A stretch of DNA of 64,000 bases from Haloarcula nitratireducens (GCF_019599505.1 NZ_RKLT01000003.1:1-64000); one strand, 5' to 3'. Numbered from the stretch's first letter, positions 17,403-26,819 are shown. Numbers and translations: made by a program. Notes: generated from the letters alone by a model not told the origin.

Positions 17403-17795
17403 ATGCGAGAGTACAAGATGCGGCGGGGTGAACACCTCGAAGACCGCGTCCCGGACATGGAAGCGTTCGTCGAGGAGCACTTCGGCGAGGTCACGGACAC
17501 AGAGGAACACAACGGGAGCGAACTCCTCGTGGTAGACGAACCGGACAACCCCGTGTTCGACCGGGTCGTCGCCGGCACCGTCAGCTTCGGCAGCAAGAAG
17601 GACAAACTGGCGCTCCACATCGACGAGAAGCCCGCTGAGGAGGTCATCGCGGAGGGGCACGTCGACGCCGCCGAAGACGCCGTCACCGTCAAGAACGACT
17701 TCTTGGAGGGCGCGACCGGCCGCGACGCGAAGGCGCGCCGGGACTCCCTCAAGCGGTCCGTCGAGGACGACGCCGACAAACCCGACAACGTCTGA
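17403..17795 (+). CDS. Conserved haloarchaeal protein (DUF5611-type), function unknown
   Basis: Acidic soluble protein of 130 residues starting MREYKMRRGEHLEDR, which I recall as the conserved N-terminus of this family. An in-frame GTG at 17361 overlaps the upstream stop (GTGA) and would add 14 basic residues; coupling from that codon cannot be excluded. No catalytic motif is visible. A T-run (TTTT near 17809) follows the stop. Confidence 0.75.
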   Translation: MREYKMRRGEHLEDRVPDMEAFVEEHFGEVTDTEEHNGSELLVVDEPDNPVFDRVVAGTVSFGSKKDKLALHIDEKPAEEVIAEGHVDAAEDAVTVKNDFLEGATGRDAKARRDSLKRSVEDDADKPDNV

Positions 17796-18004
17796 ACGCG
17801 ACACTATTTTCCGGCAGTCGAGAGCGGCGCAGCGTTATGCATAAATACGTACATGTCATATGTTCACACACGCCCTATCCGGAGGCGCACGAAATATCCG
17901 GGTCGTGGAGTCACCGAGCGGTGACTCGACGTGGCACCCTGTCATAGTTTGCCGCCCCGCCGGAGGCGGACCCAATCCGGCATTCGAGCACGTCCGCTCC
18001 GTTT
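17796..18004. terminator. Convergent intergenic region with two hairpins
   Basis: A perfect 8-bp hairpin (GAGTCACC-GAGC-GGTGACTC, 17908-17927) and a second GC-rich inverted repeat near 17961-17979 lie between genes that converge, so bidirectional termination is likely. Upstream of them a TATA-like GCATAAATAC (about 17838-17847) could equally drive a short untranslated RNA containing both hairpins. Confidence 0.4.
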
Positions 18005-18772
18005 TCAGTCCACCAGTCCGTAGCCGCGTTTGACCAGCAGGAAATCGACCAGGAGGACGGCCACGGCCGCGATCGAGAGGACGGCCAGTGACGTGTTCGG
18101 ATCGATCTCAGTGACGCCGATCATCCCGTAGCGGACGCCGTTGACCATGTAGACCATCGGGTTCAGTAAGGACACCTGGCGCCACAGCGGCGGGAGCACG
18201 TCGAGCGAGTAGAACACCGCCCCGAAGAACACCAGCGGGCGGAGGATGAACTGGTTCATCACCGTCAGATAGTCGAAATCCGTGGCCCAGAGTCCGCCGA
18301 TGACACCGAGCCCGGCGAACAGGACGGTGATAACCAGGAGGAACGCGACCGTGTAGAGCGGGTTCGCCAGCGGGACCGAGGTGAACACTACCCCGACACC
18401 GATGATGAGCAGCGACGTGATCACTCCCCGGAGAGCGCTCGCCGCGACGTAAGAGACGACTAACTCACCGTGGGACATGGGCGAGGTGATCACCTCGTGT
18501 ATGTACTCGTTCCATCTCCCGTGGAAGATGGAGAACGACGCGTTCTCGAACGAGTCCGAGATGGAACCCAGTACGACCAGACCCGGGAGGACGAACTGGA
18601 TGTAGCTCACACCGGCGATCGCACCGATTCGGTTCCCGAGGATCACCCCGAAGACGGCGAAGTACAGCGAGTTCGTCACGATCGGGGGCAGGAACGTGTT
18701 GTAGGGTCGCCTGACGTATCTCAGTACCTCGCGCTGAACCAGCGTGCTAAGTTGCGTGTAGTTCGTACTCAT
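18005..18772 (-). CDS. ABC-2 family exporter permease
   Basis: Integral membrane protein of 255 residues with six hydrophobic segments and the ABC-2 fold. RPYNTFLPPIVTNSLYF and FILRPLVFFGAVFYSLDVLPP are typical of the Nod/DrrB-type export family. It lies 31 bp downstream of its ATPase on the same strand. The substrate is unknown. Confidence 0.9.
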   Translation of the reverse strand: MSTNYTQLSTLVQREVLRYVRRPYNTFLPPIVTNSLYFAVFGVILGNRIGAIAGVSYIQFVLPGLVVLGSISDSFENASFSIFHGRWNEYIHEVITSPMSHGELVVSYVAASALRGVITSLLIIGVGVVFTSVPLANPLYTVAFLLVITVLFAGLGVIGGLWATDFDYLTVMNQFILRPLVFFGAVFYSLDVLPPLWRQVSLLNPMVYMVNGVRYGMIGVTEIDPNTSLAVLSIAAVAVLLVDFLLVKRGYGLVD

Positions 18773-18803
18773 GCGATCACCCCGTCGTCCGCGGCATCGG
18801 GGC

Positions 18804-19748
18804 TCACGCCGACACCTCCGCGTAATCGCGGTCGTCGCGGGTCAGGTCGACGAAGACCTCTTCGAGCGACGCCCGGCGGATGTCCAACGACGTGACCGTG
18901 TGGCCCTGTCGTTCGAGTTCCCGCATGATTGCGGGGGCGGTCTGGCTCCCGCCGGCGGCGGTGACGCTGAGGCCGCCGTCGGTGACCGTCACGTCGCCGA
19001 CGCCGTCGACGTCCAGTCGCGGCGGGCTCGTCGGCGGGTCGGCCAGTTCGAGTGCGATGGTGTCGGTGCCGCGGGCCATCAGGTCGTCGGGAGCGGCGAC
19101 CTCGACTTTGCTCCCGCTGTCCATGATGGCGACGCGATCGCAGAGCCGTTCGGCCTCCTCGATGTAGTGGGTCGTCAGCAGGATGGTCGTCCCGGCGTCG
19201 TTCATCCGGTTGATGATGTCCCAGAGGTCGTGGCGCAACTGCACGTCTACGCCCGCCGTCGGTTCGTCGAGGATCAGCAGGTCCGGGTCCGAGACGAGCG
19301 CTCGCGCGAGGACGAACCGCCGTTTCATCCCGCCGGAGAGCCAGTCGAAGCGAGTGTCCCGCTTCTCCCAGATGCCGACGGTCTTCAGGGCATCTTCCGC
19401 TCGCTCTCGGGCGGCCTCCTTGCCGATACCGTGATAGCCCGCCTTGTGCTCTAAGACTTCGATGATGGGGAAGAACCGGTCGACGTTGAACTCCTGTGGG
19501 GCGAGGCCGATTCGGTCGCGGGCCTCGCGGTAGTCGTCTTCGACGTCGAAGCCGAACACCTCGGCGGTGCCGCCGTCCTTGTGGACGAGGCCGACGAGCG
19601 TGTTGATGAACGTCGTCTTGCCCGCGCCGTTGGGACCGAGCAGCCCGAAGAACTCGCCGCGTTCGACGGTCAGGTCCAGTCCGTCGAGCGCCCGCACGTC
19701 GCCGTAGTCTTTCCGCAGATCTCGCACGCGGATCGCCGGAGCGGTCAT
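18804..19748 (-). CDS. ABC-2 exporter ATP-binding protein
   Basis: ATPase of 314 residues. Walker A is GPNGAGKTT, the signature is LSGGMKRRF, Walker B is LLILDEPTAGVD, and switch His is in TTHYIEEAE. A C-terminal DrrA-like domain (about 220-310) follows. It forms an operon with the permease at 18005. It belongs to the daunorubicin/multidrug-type export class; substrate unknown. Confidence 0.92.
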   Translation of the reverse strand: MTAPAIRVRDLRKDYGDVRALDGLDLTVERGEFFGLLGPNGAGKTTFINTLVGLVHKDGGTAEVFGFDVEDDYREARDRIGLAPQEFNVDRFFPIIEVLEHKAGYHGIGKEAARERAEDALKTVGIWEKRDTRFDWLSGGMKRRFVLARALVSDPDLLILDEPTAGVDVQLRHDLWDIINRMNDAGTTILLTTHYIEEAERLCDRVAIMDSGSKVEVAAPDDLMARGTDTIALELADPPTSPPRLDVDGVGDVTVTDGGLSVTAAGGSQTAPAIMRELERQGHTVTSLDIRRASLEEVFVDLTRDDRDYAEVSA

Positions 19749-19844
19749 TGTCTACGCAAACGCAGCGACACCGAAAAGCGCGTTGAACGCGGCGGAACGG
19801 GCGGCCTATCCGCGTGAGAGAGTATCGAACGGAGAGCGGTCCGG

Positions 19845-20204
19845 TTACTGCCCGAGTCGCTCGCGCGAGATGACCACGTCGCTCGGCGTGATGATGAGCT
19901 GGTCGTCGTCCTTCTGGACGATGTCGCCGCCGACCTCGTTGGCGACCTGCTTGAGCTCGTCGCTGATGTGTTCCATCGTGCGGTCCTGCGTGGAGTGGCG
20001 CGTGATGTCGGCGATGACGATGTCACCGTCGTAGACGGCGTCTTTGATGTCGATGACGTCCTGCTTGTCGCTGATGCGGGCGATGCGGACCTGCCGTTCG
20101 GCCTCCGCGCTGGCGGTCTCGTACTCGTTGGCCTGCAGTTCGACGTAGTCCTCGGTGTCGCGGGACGAACCCGTCTCGCCGAGAATCTTGCTCATCAGTC
20201 CCAT
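19845..20204 (-). CDS. sepF: Cell-division protein SepF
   Basis: Protein of 119 residues. The N-terminal MGLMSKILGE resembles the membrane-anchoring helix of archaeal SepF. A SepF core follows (VRIARISDKQDVIDIKDAVYDGDIVIADI), and the C-terminus is IITPSDVVISRERLGQ. In Haloferax SepF anchors FtsZ2-dependent division at midcell. I chose the ATG at 20204; a start at 20195 or an extended form to 20273 are alternatives, the last unlikely. The gene stands alone. Confidence 0.85.
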   Translation of the reverse strand: MGLMSKILGETGSSRDTEDYVELQANEYETASAEAERQVRIARISDKQDVIDIKDAVYDGDIVIADITRHSTQDRTMEHISDELKQVANEVGGDIVQKDDDQLIITPSDVVISRERLGQ

Positions 20205-20316
20205 GTCTCTCAGGGCGAGCGCGACCGGTTTCAAGGTTTCGTCAGACGAAGTCCCGTGCCAGACGACCGTCACGGAGCGTTCTTCGGCGCGATTCCTCGG
20301 TCGGTGTCGGGGCGGA

Positions 20317-20796
20317 CTACACCGAGAACTCGAAGAGATCGTCTCCGACGTGGTGAATCGACTCGACGACCTTGCCCGAATCGCCGACCATGTCGTCGCC
20401 GTCGGTCTTCGCGCGCCCGATCGCGAGGAACTTCCCGTGGGACTCCTCGTTGATGACGACGAGGTCGTCCGCCTCGATGTCGGGGTCGGCCTCGGTGATG
20501 CCCGGCCGCATCACGTCCGCGCCGTCGGAGACGAACGACACCGCGCCCGCGTCGACGGTGATGACGTGTTGCTGTGGCGGGTAGACGTTCGCGCCCTGAA
20601 CCGTGAGGAAGGGGTCCTCGTCCACGTAGAGGACGTGCGGTTCGCCGTCGACGAGGACGACGTCCCAGTCGCTGTCCTCGAACTCGACTTTCTCGAAGCT
20701 ATCGGCGTCTAGTTCGACGCCGAGTTCGTCGGCCAGCGCCGACTCGATGGCGTCGACCTCGTCCGAGCGGAGGTGGTGCCGGGACTTGACGTTCAT
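20317..20796 (-). CDS. PUA-domain RNA-binding protein
   Basis: Protein of 159 residues. An N-terminal domain (1-75) is followed by a C-terminal PUA domain (about 78-155: GAVSFVSDGADVMRPGI and DLVVINEESHGKFLAIGRA). The layout matches archaeal relatives of MCT-1/Tma20, which act in ribosome/translation factor interactions in eukaryotes. The start at 20796 (MNVKSRHHL) is the first sensible Met. Its precise target is not known. Confidence 0.85.
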   Translation of the reverse strand: MNVKSRHHLRSDEVDAIESALADELGVELDADSFEKVEFEDSDWDVVLVDGEPHVLYVDEDPFLTVQGANVYPPQQHVITVDAGAVSFVSDGADVMRPGITEADPDIEADDLVVINEESHGKFLAIGRAKTDGDDMVGDSGKVVESIHHVGDDLFEFSV

Positions 20797-21209
20797 ACGA
20801 ACCCCTGCGACGCGGCCGGGCGTAAGCGTAACGAACGACGGGCGACTGTGAGTCGATGAAGGGTGTCGAAAGCGAGCGATTTTGCATCTGGGACTCGTCT
20901 CCACTTACCGTCGGTTCGAAGTAGCCGGCTACTTCATGACCAATTCCGTGGTATCCCGTGGTTAGTTGTATCAGTAGTGGAATAATAGAAGGTTACGTTC
21001 GGACGGCGTCGTTCATCGAACCGCGATAATACTTGACATAACCCGCGGCTTCACGAATGTACGTCCATATTTACAATTGTTTAGTGCGATTAACAAATAG
21101 CGGTGGTCCCGTACTTCCAGTCGGTGATAATCAGTGTCAGCGGCAACTCGACTACCGGAGAGCGGAGAATGGACCGAGACGCGATTCTCGCTGACCGCGA
21201 CCAGTAGAT
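20797..21209. other. AT-richer divergent intergenic region
   Basis: 413 bp between the PUA gene and the VWA gene. It contains the perfect 18-bp palindrome GAAGTAGCCGGCTACTTC (20918-20935) and an AT-rich stretch (about 20940-21110) with an ACAATTGT palindrome near 21075. No coding sequence is supported. The composition matches the downstream VWA gene more than the surrounding genome. Confidence 0.5.
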
Positions 21210-23144
21210 ATGCCCGATAACAGAAACGCCGCGAAGGAAGCAGACAAGTCGAATAGTCACGACACCGCCAGACCGAGTCGGCGTTCGGTGCTCTCTGCGG
21301 TCCTCGGAGTCGCCGGGTTACCGAGTGCAGGTGATCTAGTGGCTGCGCAATCGGACGAACGCGAGTTCGTCGATATTCTAAGCGCCGACCCGAGCGAGTA
21401 TCCCGAAGTACTGCTCAGCGTAATCGTCGACACCGAGGCCGGACGAGCCGGAGAGCTATCGGAGAGCGCCTTTCAAATCATCGAGAACGGGGTCGAGCGA
21501 GCGGTCGAGTCGTTTAGTTTCACCAGTACTACCGCAGACATCGTCTTCGTGTTCGACGATACCGGCAGTATGGGTGACGAGATCTCCGCGATGAAATCGG
21601 GCGTCAAATCGCTGACGACCGAAATCGAGAGCGCGGGGATAGACGCACGGTACTCTCTCGTCACGGTCAAGGATGATTTCGAGATTAACCGGCGGTTCAC
21701 AGCCGACGCTGACAGACTGAAGCGCACTGTCGACCGACTCGCACCGGCCGGGGGCGGTGACGCTCCGGAGGACAACTTCGACGCCATCGTACGTGCCCTG
21801 GAGATGGATTATCGGCCGAGCGCACAGAAGGTGCTAGTCGACATCACCGATTCGACCTCGCACTACGCGGGCGACGGCTCAGGCCGGTCAGACTACACAC
21901 TCGACGAAGTAGCGGCTCGGATAGAGAATCGCGGAGTAGCGTACGTCGCGATTGCACCTGATATCGACGACGACCGAGCGAGCAAGAAGACGCTTGCCCA
22001 GACCACCGACGGGCTGTGGATAGACTTAGCTAGCGCGGATTTTAGTCGGATACTGCGGCGAATCCGACGTCTCGTAGCGACTGCATACGTAATCGTATAC
22101 ATCACCGAGACCCGGCCCGGTGAAAGTCGAAGCGTCAGTTGCCGGGTCGAAGATCCAAACAGGGGGTTCGGAATCGATAGTACCTCCGTCAACGTACCAT
22201 CCGACATATCGGGCCGAACCAGGGTATTCCGAATACTGTCGACGACGGAAGACGCGGAGGTATACTATCAGTTCACCGTCGCCGGAGAGGTAGAGAAAAC
22301 GACCGTCGGGGAGAACGGGATCTCGGCCGACAACGACGACACCATCGTTTCGACCGAGGACGGCATCGTGACGGTCGAGGGTTCGACGGGCGACGGGGCC
22401 GGCGACGCGTATTCGCTCACAGGCGAGCTACGGTCGTTCGAACGAACGCGTGGCGAGTCGGGAGTCCGGCTCTTCCTCGGAGATGAAGAGATAACCGACG
22501 AGTATATCGACGAGCCGGACACCTTCGAAATTATATCCACCGATTCAGATTCGGAATTTACCTACGAGTTCGTCGTCGAGGGCGACGTTCGCCGGGCCCG
22601 AACTTCCGAAGAGATCACCTCGATAGGGGAGGACAACGACCAGATCAGCGAGTCCAGAGACGGAAGAATCACCGTCTCGGGCGAGACGGGGAATCTAGAG
22701 GGCGACGCGTTCGAAGTGACAGGCGATATCGTCTCGTTTCGGAAGACCAGTGGCGAATCCGGGTTCGAGCTCCGTCGAAACGGCGAAACCGTTACGGCCG
22801 AGCTGACCACTGGAGCGGACGAAACCGAGGGTTCGGACGAGTCGGGTACGCGATTCACGTTCGCGATCGTGTCCACGACGGAGGACGCGGAACTTACGTA
22901 TCAGTTCCTCGTCGACGGCGAGGTCCAGCGGACCGAAGTCTCTCCGGACATCACGTCGCTGGACGAAGATAACGATTCGATTAGTGAAGATGACGAGAGA
23001 GTGTCTGTGACCGGTGAAACGGGCAACGAAAAGGGAGACGCCTATACCGTCAATGGCGAGATAATCTCCTTCGAGAAGCAGAGCGGTGAGTCCGAATTCC
23101 GACTCGAACGTGACGGTAGAGATGTTACTGACGAGTTCACCTAA
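21210..23144 (+). CDS. Secreted von Willebrand factor A protein with three tandem repeats
   Basis: Protein of 644 residues. A twin-arginine signal (RPSRRSVLSAVLG, residues 21-33) is followed by AQS, so it is probably exported by Tat. A VWA domain (about 110-285) holds the MIDAS motif DDTGSMG (about 115). The C-terminal 310 residues are three repeats of about 98 residues (roughly 338-435, 436-533, 547-644). Each runs through STTEDAE-YQF-V-GEV, EDND-IS, GETGN--GDAY-V-GEI-SF and SGES-F-L. The domain mix suggests adhesion or surface recognition. GC content is visibly lower and codon use less biased than in neighbours, hinting at transfer. No membrane anchor is seen. Confidence 0.85.
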   Translation: MPDNRNAAKEADKSNSHDTARPSRRSVLSAVLGVAGLPSAGDLVAAQSDEREFVDILSADPSEYPEVLLSVIVDTEAGRAGELSESAFQIIENGVERAVESFSFTSTTADIVFVFDDTGSMGDEISAMKSGVKSLTTEIESAGIDARYSLVTVKDDFEINRRFTADADRLKRTVDRLAPAGGGDAPEDNFDAIVRALEMDYRPSAQKVLVDITDSTSHYAGDGSGRSDYTLDEVAARIENRGVAYVAIAPDIDDDRASKKTLAQTTDGLWIDLASADFSRILRRIRRLVATAYVIVYITETRPGESRSVSCRVEDPNRGFGIDSTSVNVPSDISGRTRVFRILSTTEDAEVYYQFTVAGEVEKTTVGENGISADNDDTIVSTEDGIVTVEGSTGDGAGDAYSLTGELRSFERTRGESGVRLFLGDEEITDEYIDEPDTFEIISTDSDSEFTYEFVVEGDVRRARTSEEITSIGEDNDQISESRDGRITVSGETGNLEGDAFEVTGDIVSFRKTSGESGFELRRNGETVTAELTTGADETEGSDESGTRFTFAIVSTTEDAELTYQFLVDGEVQRTEVSPDITSLDEDNDSISEDDERVSVTGETGNEKGDAYTVNGEIISFEKQSGESEFRLERDGRDVTDEFT

Positions 23145-23282
23145 TGGCGAGAAGACGACCGTAATCCGCCGCCGGTGGAACGCAGTGCAGACATCGGTAC
23201 GAAGCCGAGAGCGCGCGACGAACCGATGCTAGAACCGAGCGTCGGGACGGAGACTTTTCTTCTCGGGTCCCGAAACGATGGT

Positions 23283-24194
23283 ATGCGCGTCGTCACGCTG
23301 CTCCCCTCTGCCACGGAGATCGTCTACGCCCTCGGGGTCGAACCGGTCGGCGTCTCACACGAGTGCGACTATCCGCCGGCGGCCCGCGAGGTGCCGTCGG
23401 TCAACCGCTCGCGGGTCGACCCCGAGGCGTCCAGTAGCGAGATAAACGAACAGGTCGCCGACGCCGAATCGGGCGACGGCGTCTACGCCATCGACCGCGA
23501 GGCGCTGGCGAGCGTCGACCCGGACGTGATCGTCACGCAGGGCGTCTGTGACGTCTGTGCCGTCGACCACGTACTGGTCGAGGACGCCGTCGCACAGTTG
23601 GACCTTGACGCCGACGTGGCGACGCTGGACGTCCACAGCCTCGCGGATCTCTTCGAGTCCATCCGGCGCGTCGGCGCGGCCATCGACCGCGAGGCGGCGG
23701 CGACCGATCTCGTGGCCGGCCTCCGCGAGCGCGTCGCCGCCGTCGAGTCGACCGTCGAACGGGCCACCGACACGCCCAGCGTGGCCGTCCTCGACTGGCT
23801 CGACCCGGTGATGGTCGCCGGTCACTGGGTTCCGGAGATGGTCGAGAAAGCCGGCGGGACCTACGGGATGGAGGAGGCGGGCGCGCACTCCCGGCCCCGC
23901 GAGTGGGAGGAAGTTCGTGCGTACGACCCCGACGTGCTCGTCGCCGCGCCCTGCGGCTTCGATATCGAGCAGACCCGCGAGAACCTCGCCGACGTGACCG
24001 GGCGGCCGGGCTTCGACGACCTGAGGGCGGTGCGCGAGGGGCGCGCGTACGTGATGGACGGCCACCACTACGTCAACCGCTCGGGGCCGCGGCTCGTGGA
24101 CACGCTGGAGTATCTCGCCGCGGTAATGCATCCCGACCTGTTCGACGCGCCGCCGCGGGACGCCGTGCAGGAACTGCCGGCGCTCAGGGCGTAG
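23283..24194 (+). CDS. BtuF-like cobalamin/metal-chelate binding protein without signal peptide
   Basis: Protein of 303 residues from the ATG at 23283 with the class III binding-protein fold: RVVTLLPSATEIVYALG at the N-terminus, VTQGVCDVCAVD, and a C-terminal lobe ending with VMDGHHYVNRSGPR. Family members bind vitamin B12 or siderophores for ABC import. Here no signal peptide or lipobox is present and no transporter lies nearby, so it may act in the cytoplasm. Two Cys in GVCDVCAVDH could bind a ligand or metal. It is convergent with ubaA. Confidence 0.82.
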   Translation: MRVVTLLPSATEIVYALGVEPVGVSHECDYPPAAREVPSVNRSRVDPEASSSEINEQVADAESGDGVYAIDREALASVDPDVIVTQGVCDVCAVDHVLVEDAVAQLDLDADVATLDVHSLADLFESIRRVGAAIDREAAATDLVAGLRERVAAVESTVERATDTPSVAVLDWLDPVMVAGHWVPEMVEKAGGTYGMEEAGAHSRPREWEEVRAYDPDVLVAAPCGFDIEQTRENLADVTGRPGFDDLRAVREGRAYVMDGHHYVNRSGPRLVDTLEYLAAVMHPDLFDAPPRDAVQELPALRA

Positions 24195-24206
24195 CGTAAG
24201 TCCGAG

Positions 24207-25022
24207 TCACTCCCCGGTCAGCGCACAGCGCCCCTCGTAGCTGGCGTCGGTGACGCTTTCGATAGCCGGCTTCGACCCACAGACCGGACACTCGGGATTC
24301 GGTGCGATGGGGACCTCGTCGACGCTCATCTCGGCGGCGTCGTAGGCCAGCAGGCGGCCGTCGAGCGACTCGCCGTAGCCGAGCGCGAGTTTGACGACCT
24401 CCGTCGCCTGCAGACAGCCGATCGTACCCGGGAGCACGCCCAGCACGCCCGCCGTCGAGCAGTCGGGGACGGTGCCCGCCGGCGGCGCTTTCGGGAACAG
24501 ACAGCGATAGCACGGGCCGTCACCCGTGAAGGTCGTCACCTGCCCCTCGAAGCGGAACACCGCGCCGTGGGAGAACGGGACGCCGGCGAGCGTACAGGCG
24601 TCGTTGACGAGGAACCGCGTGGCGAAGTTGTCGGAGGCGTCGACGACGATGTCGTAGTCGGTCACGAGGTCCGCGGCGTTCTCGGCACCGAGTCGTAGTT
24701 CGTGTGCCTCGACGGTCACGTCGGGGTTCAGCCCCGCGACGAACTCGCGGGCGCTCTCGACTTTCGGGCGGCCCACGTCGCTGTCCCCGTGGATGACCTG
24801 TCGCTGGAGGTTCGAGCGCTCGACCACGTCGTCGTCGACGATGCCGAGCGTCCCGACGCCCGCCGCCGCGAGGTACTGCAGGGCCGGCGCGCCGAGGCCG
24901 CCCGCGCCGACCACGAGCACCGACGAATCGAGCAGCGCCGCCTGTCCCTCCGGCCCCACGTCGTCCATGATGATGTGCCGGGAGTAGCGGTCGAGTTGCT
25001 CGGGGTCCAGATCCGGTCGCAT
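24207..25022 (-). CDS. ubaA: UbaA, E1-like SAMP/MPT-synthase activating enzyme
   Basis: Adenylyltransferase of 271 residues (ThiF/MoeB/Uba4 family). It activates the C-termini of ubiquitin-like SAMPs for sampylation, and also serves molybdopterin and tRNA thiolation. It shows the nucleotide loop GAGGLGAP (39-46), the SNLQRQ arginine motif (70-75) and zinc cysteines C171/C174 with CPVC near the C-terminus. The catalytic Cys is at 188 (TVPDCSTAG), the same position as in the Haloferax enzyme. The ATG at 25022 is the family start; longer frames are discarded. The upstream 297 bp hold only promoter-type sequence. Confidence 0.93.
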   Translation of the reverse strand: MRPDLDPEQLDRYSRHIIMDDVGPEGQAALLDSSVLVVGAGGLGAPALQYLAAAGVGTLGIVDDDVVERSNLQRQVIHGDSDVGRPKVESAREFVAGLNPDVTVEAHELRLGAENAADLVTDYDIVVDASDNFATRFLVNDACTLAGVPFSHGAVFRFEGQVTTFTGDGPCYRCLFPKAPPAGTVPDCSTAGVLGVLPGTIGCLQATEVVKLALGYGESLDGRLLAYDAAEMSVDEVPIAPNPECPVCGSKPAIESVTDASYEGRCALTGE

Positions 25023-25319
25023 ACGCGAGCGTAAGTCCGTGCTCGGGGATAAGGTGTCGGATAGCGCGTCGGAAACCGGGAGCGATGACCGCCGAGCGAG
25101 ATGTCGAGTACGGCCAGAAAAGCCCGGCCGAGAGGGAACTGGCCAACCGACACGGACGGGAATGAAAGGGACCGTCCGCTCGACGTTCGAGGCGACGCAA
25201 GCACTGGAGTGACCGAAGGGAACGAAGCGCGCAGCGAGCCGCAGTAGTCGAGCAGACGGGGGCTTTCTGGCTGTTCCGCGGTCCGTTACGCTCGATTTCG
25301 AAATCGGCCTCCTCACTTC

Positions 25320-26819
25320 CTAGCAGTCGTAGAGGTCGCGGTACTTCTCGTCGGCGTACGAGAGGAAGTAGTCGGCGGTGAAGGACTCGCCGGTGGCTTC
25401 CTTCACGAGGTCGTCGGTCTCGTAGCGCGCACCGTGTCGATGGACGTTTTCGGTCAGCCAGTCGTGGACGGGGTCGAAGTCGCCCTCCCGGACCAGCGAG
25501 TCCACGTCGCCGACATCCTCGCGGAGGTGGTGGTCGAGTTGGGCGGCCAGCACCGAGCCGAGCGAGTAGGTGGGGAAGTAACCGATCGCGCCGTTGGTCC
25601 AGTGGATGTCCTGCAGACAGCCCTCTGCGTCGGTGTCCGGGCGCACGCCGAGGTACTCCTCCATCTTGTCGTTCCAGACCTGCGGGACCTCAGCGACCTC
25701 TAAGTCGCCCCGGATCAGGTCGCGCTCTATCTCGAAGCGCAGGACGATGTGCATGTGGTAAGTCAGTTCGTCCGCTTCGACCCGGATGAGGTTGTCCGGG
25801 TGGACCGTGTTGGCGGCCTCGTAGAACTCGCGGGGCGAGGCGTCGGTGCCCAGATGCTCGTTGGCGGTGTCGGTAAAGAGATCCCAGAAGGGCCGCGTGC
25901 GGCCGACGTGGTTCTCCCAGAACCGAGATTGGGACTCGTGGACGGTCAGGTCGCGGTTGTCGCCCAGCGGCGTGCCGTAGTCCTCACGCGGCAGGCCGAG
26001 CGTGTAGGTGGCGTGGCCGAACTCGTGGATGGTCGAGCCGACGGCGTCCATCGGATCGTCGGGCTTGAACCGGGTGGTGACCCGGGCGTCGAACTGCGTC
26101 CCCGTCGAGAACGGGTGCGGGGCGGTGTCGAGGCGACCGTGGTCCCAGTCGTAGCCCAGCACGTCCAGCGCCTCCTCGACGAGTTCGTGCTGCACGTCGT
26201 CGTCGTAGGTGCCCGAGAAGGGGTCCGCGAGGGTCACGTCGCTGTCGTCGATGTCGTCGATGAGCGGGACCAGTTCGTCGCGCAACTGCGTCAGTACCTC
26301 CTCGGCGGTGTCGATGCCGAGGTAGGGTTCGTACTCCTCGAAGAGGACCTCGTAGGGGTCGCGGTCAGGGTCGATGGCTTCGGCGTACTCCCGGCGGAGT
26401 TCGACCATCTCCTCTAAGGTGTCGGCGTAGTGGTCGAAGTCGTCCTCGGCCTTGGCCTGCTCCCAGACCGGCAGGGCGTTCGAGGAGGCCTCTGAGATGC
26501 GTTCGACGAGGTCGGAGGGGACTCGTACCGCCCGCTCGTGGTCGCGGCGGACCTCGCGGACGACGGCCTCCTGCTCGGGGTCTAACTCCGCGGCTTCGAG
26601 TTCGTCCAGCCACTCGCTCAGCTCGTCGTCGGTCAGCAGGTCGTGATGGAGCGTCGAGAGCGCGGAGGACTGCTTGGCGCGAGCGGGGGTCCCGCCCTCG
26701 GGCATCATCACCTGCTGGTCCCACTGGAGGACGCCGCCGGCGTCGCTCACGTAGTGGAGGCGCTTGACGTGGTCTACGAACTGCTCGTAGGTGGAATCCA
26801 CCTCGTTAGTCGTTGCCAT
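25320..26819 (-). CDS. Carboxypeptidase M32 (Taq/Pfu family)
   Basis: Metallocarboxypeptidase of 499 residues, cytoplasmic. The HEXXH zinc motif is in STIHEFGHATYTLGLPRE, followed by the ESQSRFWEN glutamate motif and IRVEADELTYHMHIVLRFEIE, all M32 hallmarks. The ATG at 26819 (MATTNEVDS) gives the family length. It cleaves C-terminal residues from peptides with broad specificity. Confidence 0.95.
   Translation of the reverse strand: MATTNEVDSTYEQFVDHVKRLHYVSDAGGVLQWDQQVMMPEGGTPARAKQSSALSTLHHDLLTDDELSEWLDELEAAELDPEQEAVVREVRRDHERAVRVPSDLVERISEASSNALPVWEQAKAEDDFDHYADTLEEMVELRREYAEAIDPDRDPYEVLFEEYEPYLGIDTAEEVLTQLRDELVPLIDDIDDSDVTLADPFSGTYDDDVQHELVEEALDVLGYDWDHGRLDTAPHPFSTGTQFDARVTTRFKPDDPMDAVGSTIHEFGHATYTLGLPREDYGTPLGDNRDLTVHESQSRFWENHVGRTRPFWDLFTDTANEHLGTDASPREFYEAANTVHPDNLIRVEADELTYHMHIVLRFEIERDLIRGDLEVAEVPQVWNDKMEEYLGVRPDTDAEGCLQDIHWTNGAIGYFPTYSLGSVLAAQLDHHLREDVGDVDSLVREGDFDPVHDWLTENVHRHGARYETDDLVKEATGESFTADYFLSYADEKYRDLYDC

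Noticed and set aside
25023..25319. Unusual GAAGGGAACGAAGCGCGCAG-type sequence upstream of ubaA
   Set aside because: It vaguely recalls repeated intergenic sequence of haloarchaea, but no second copy is in the window and no RNA fold or frame is convincing.
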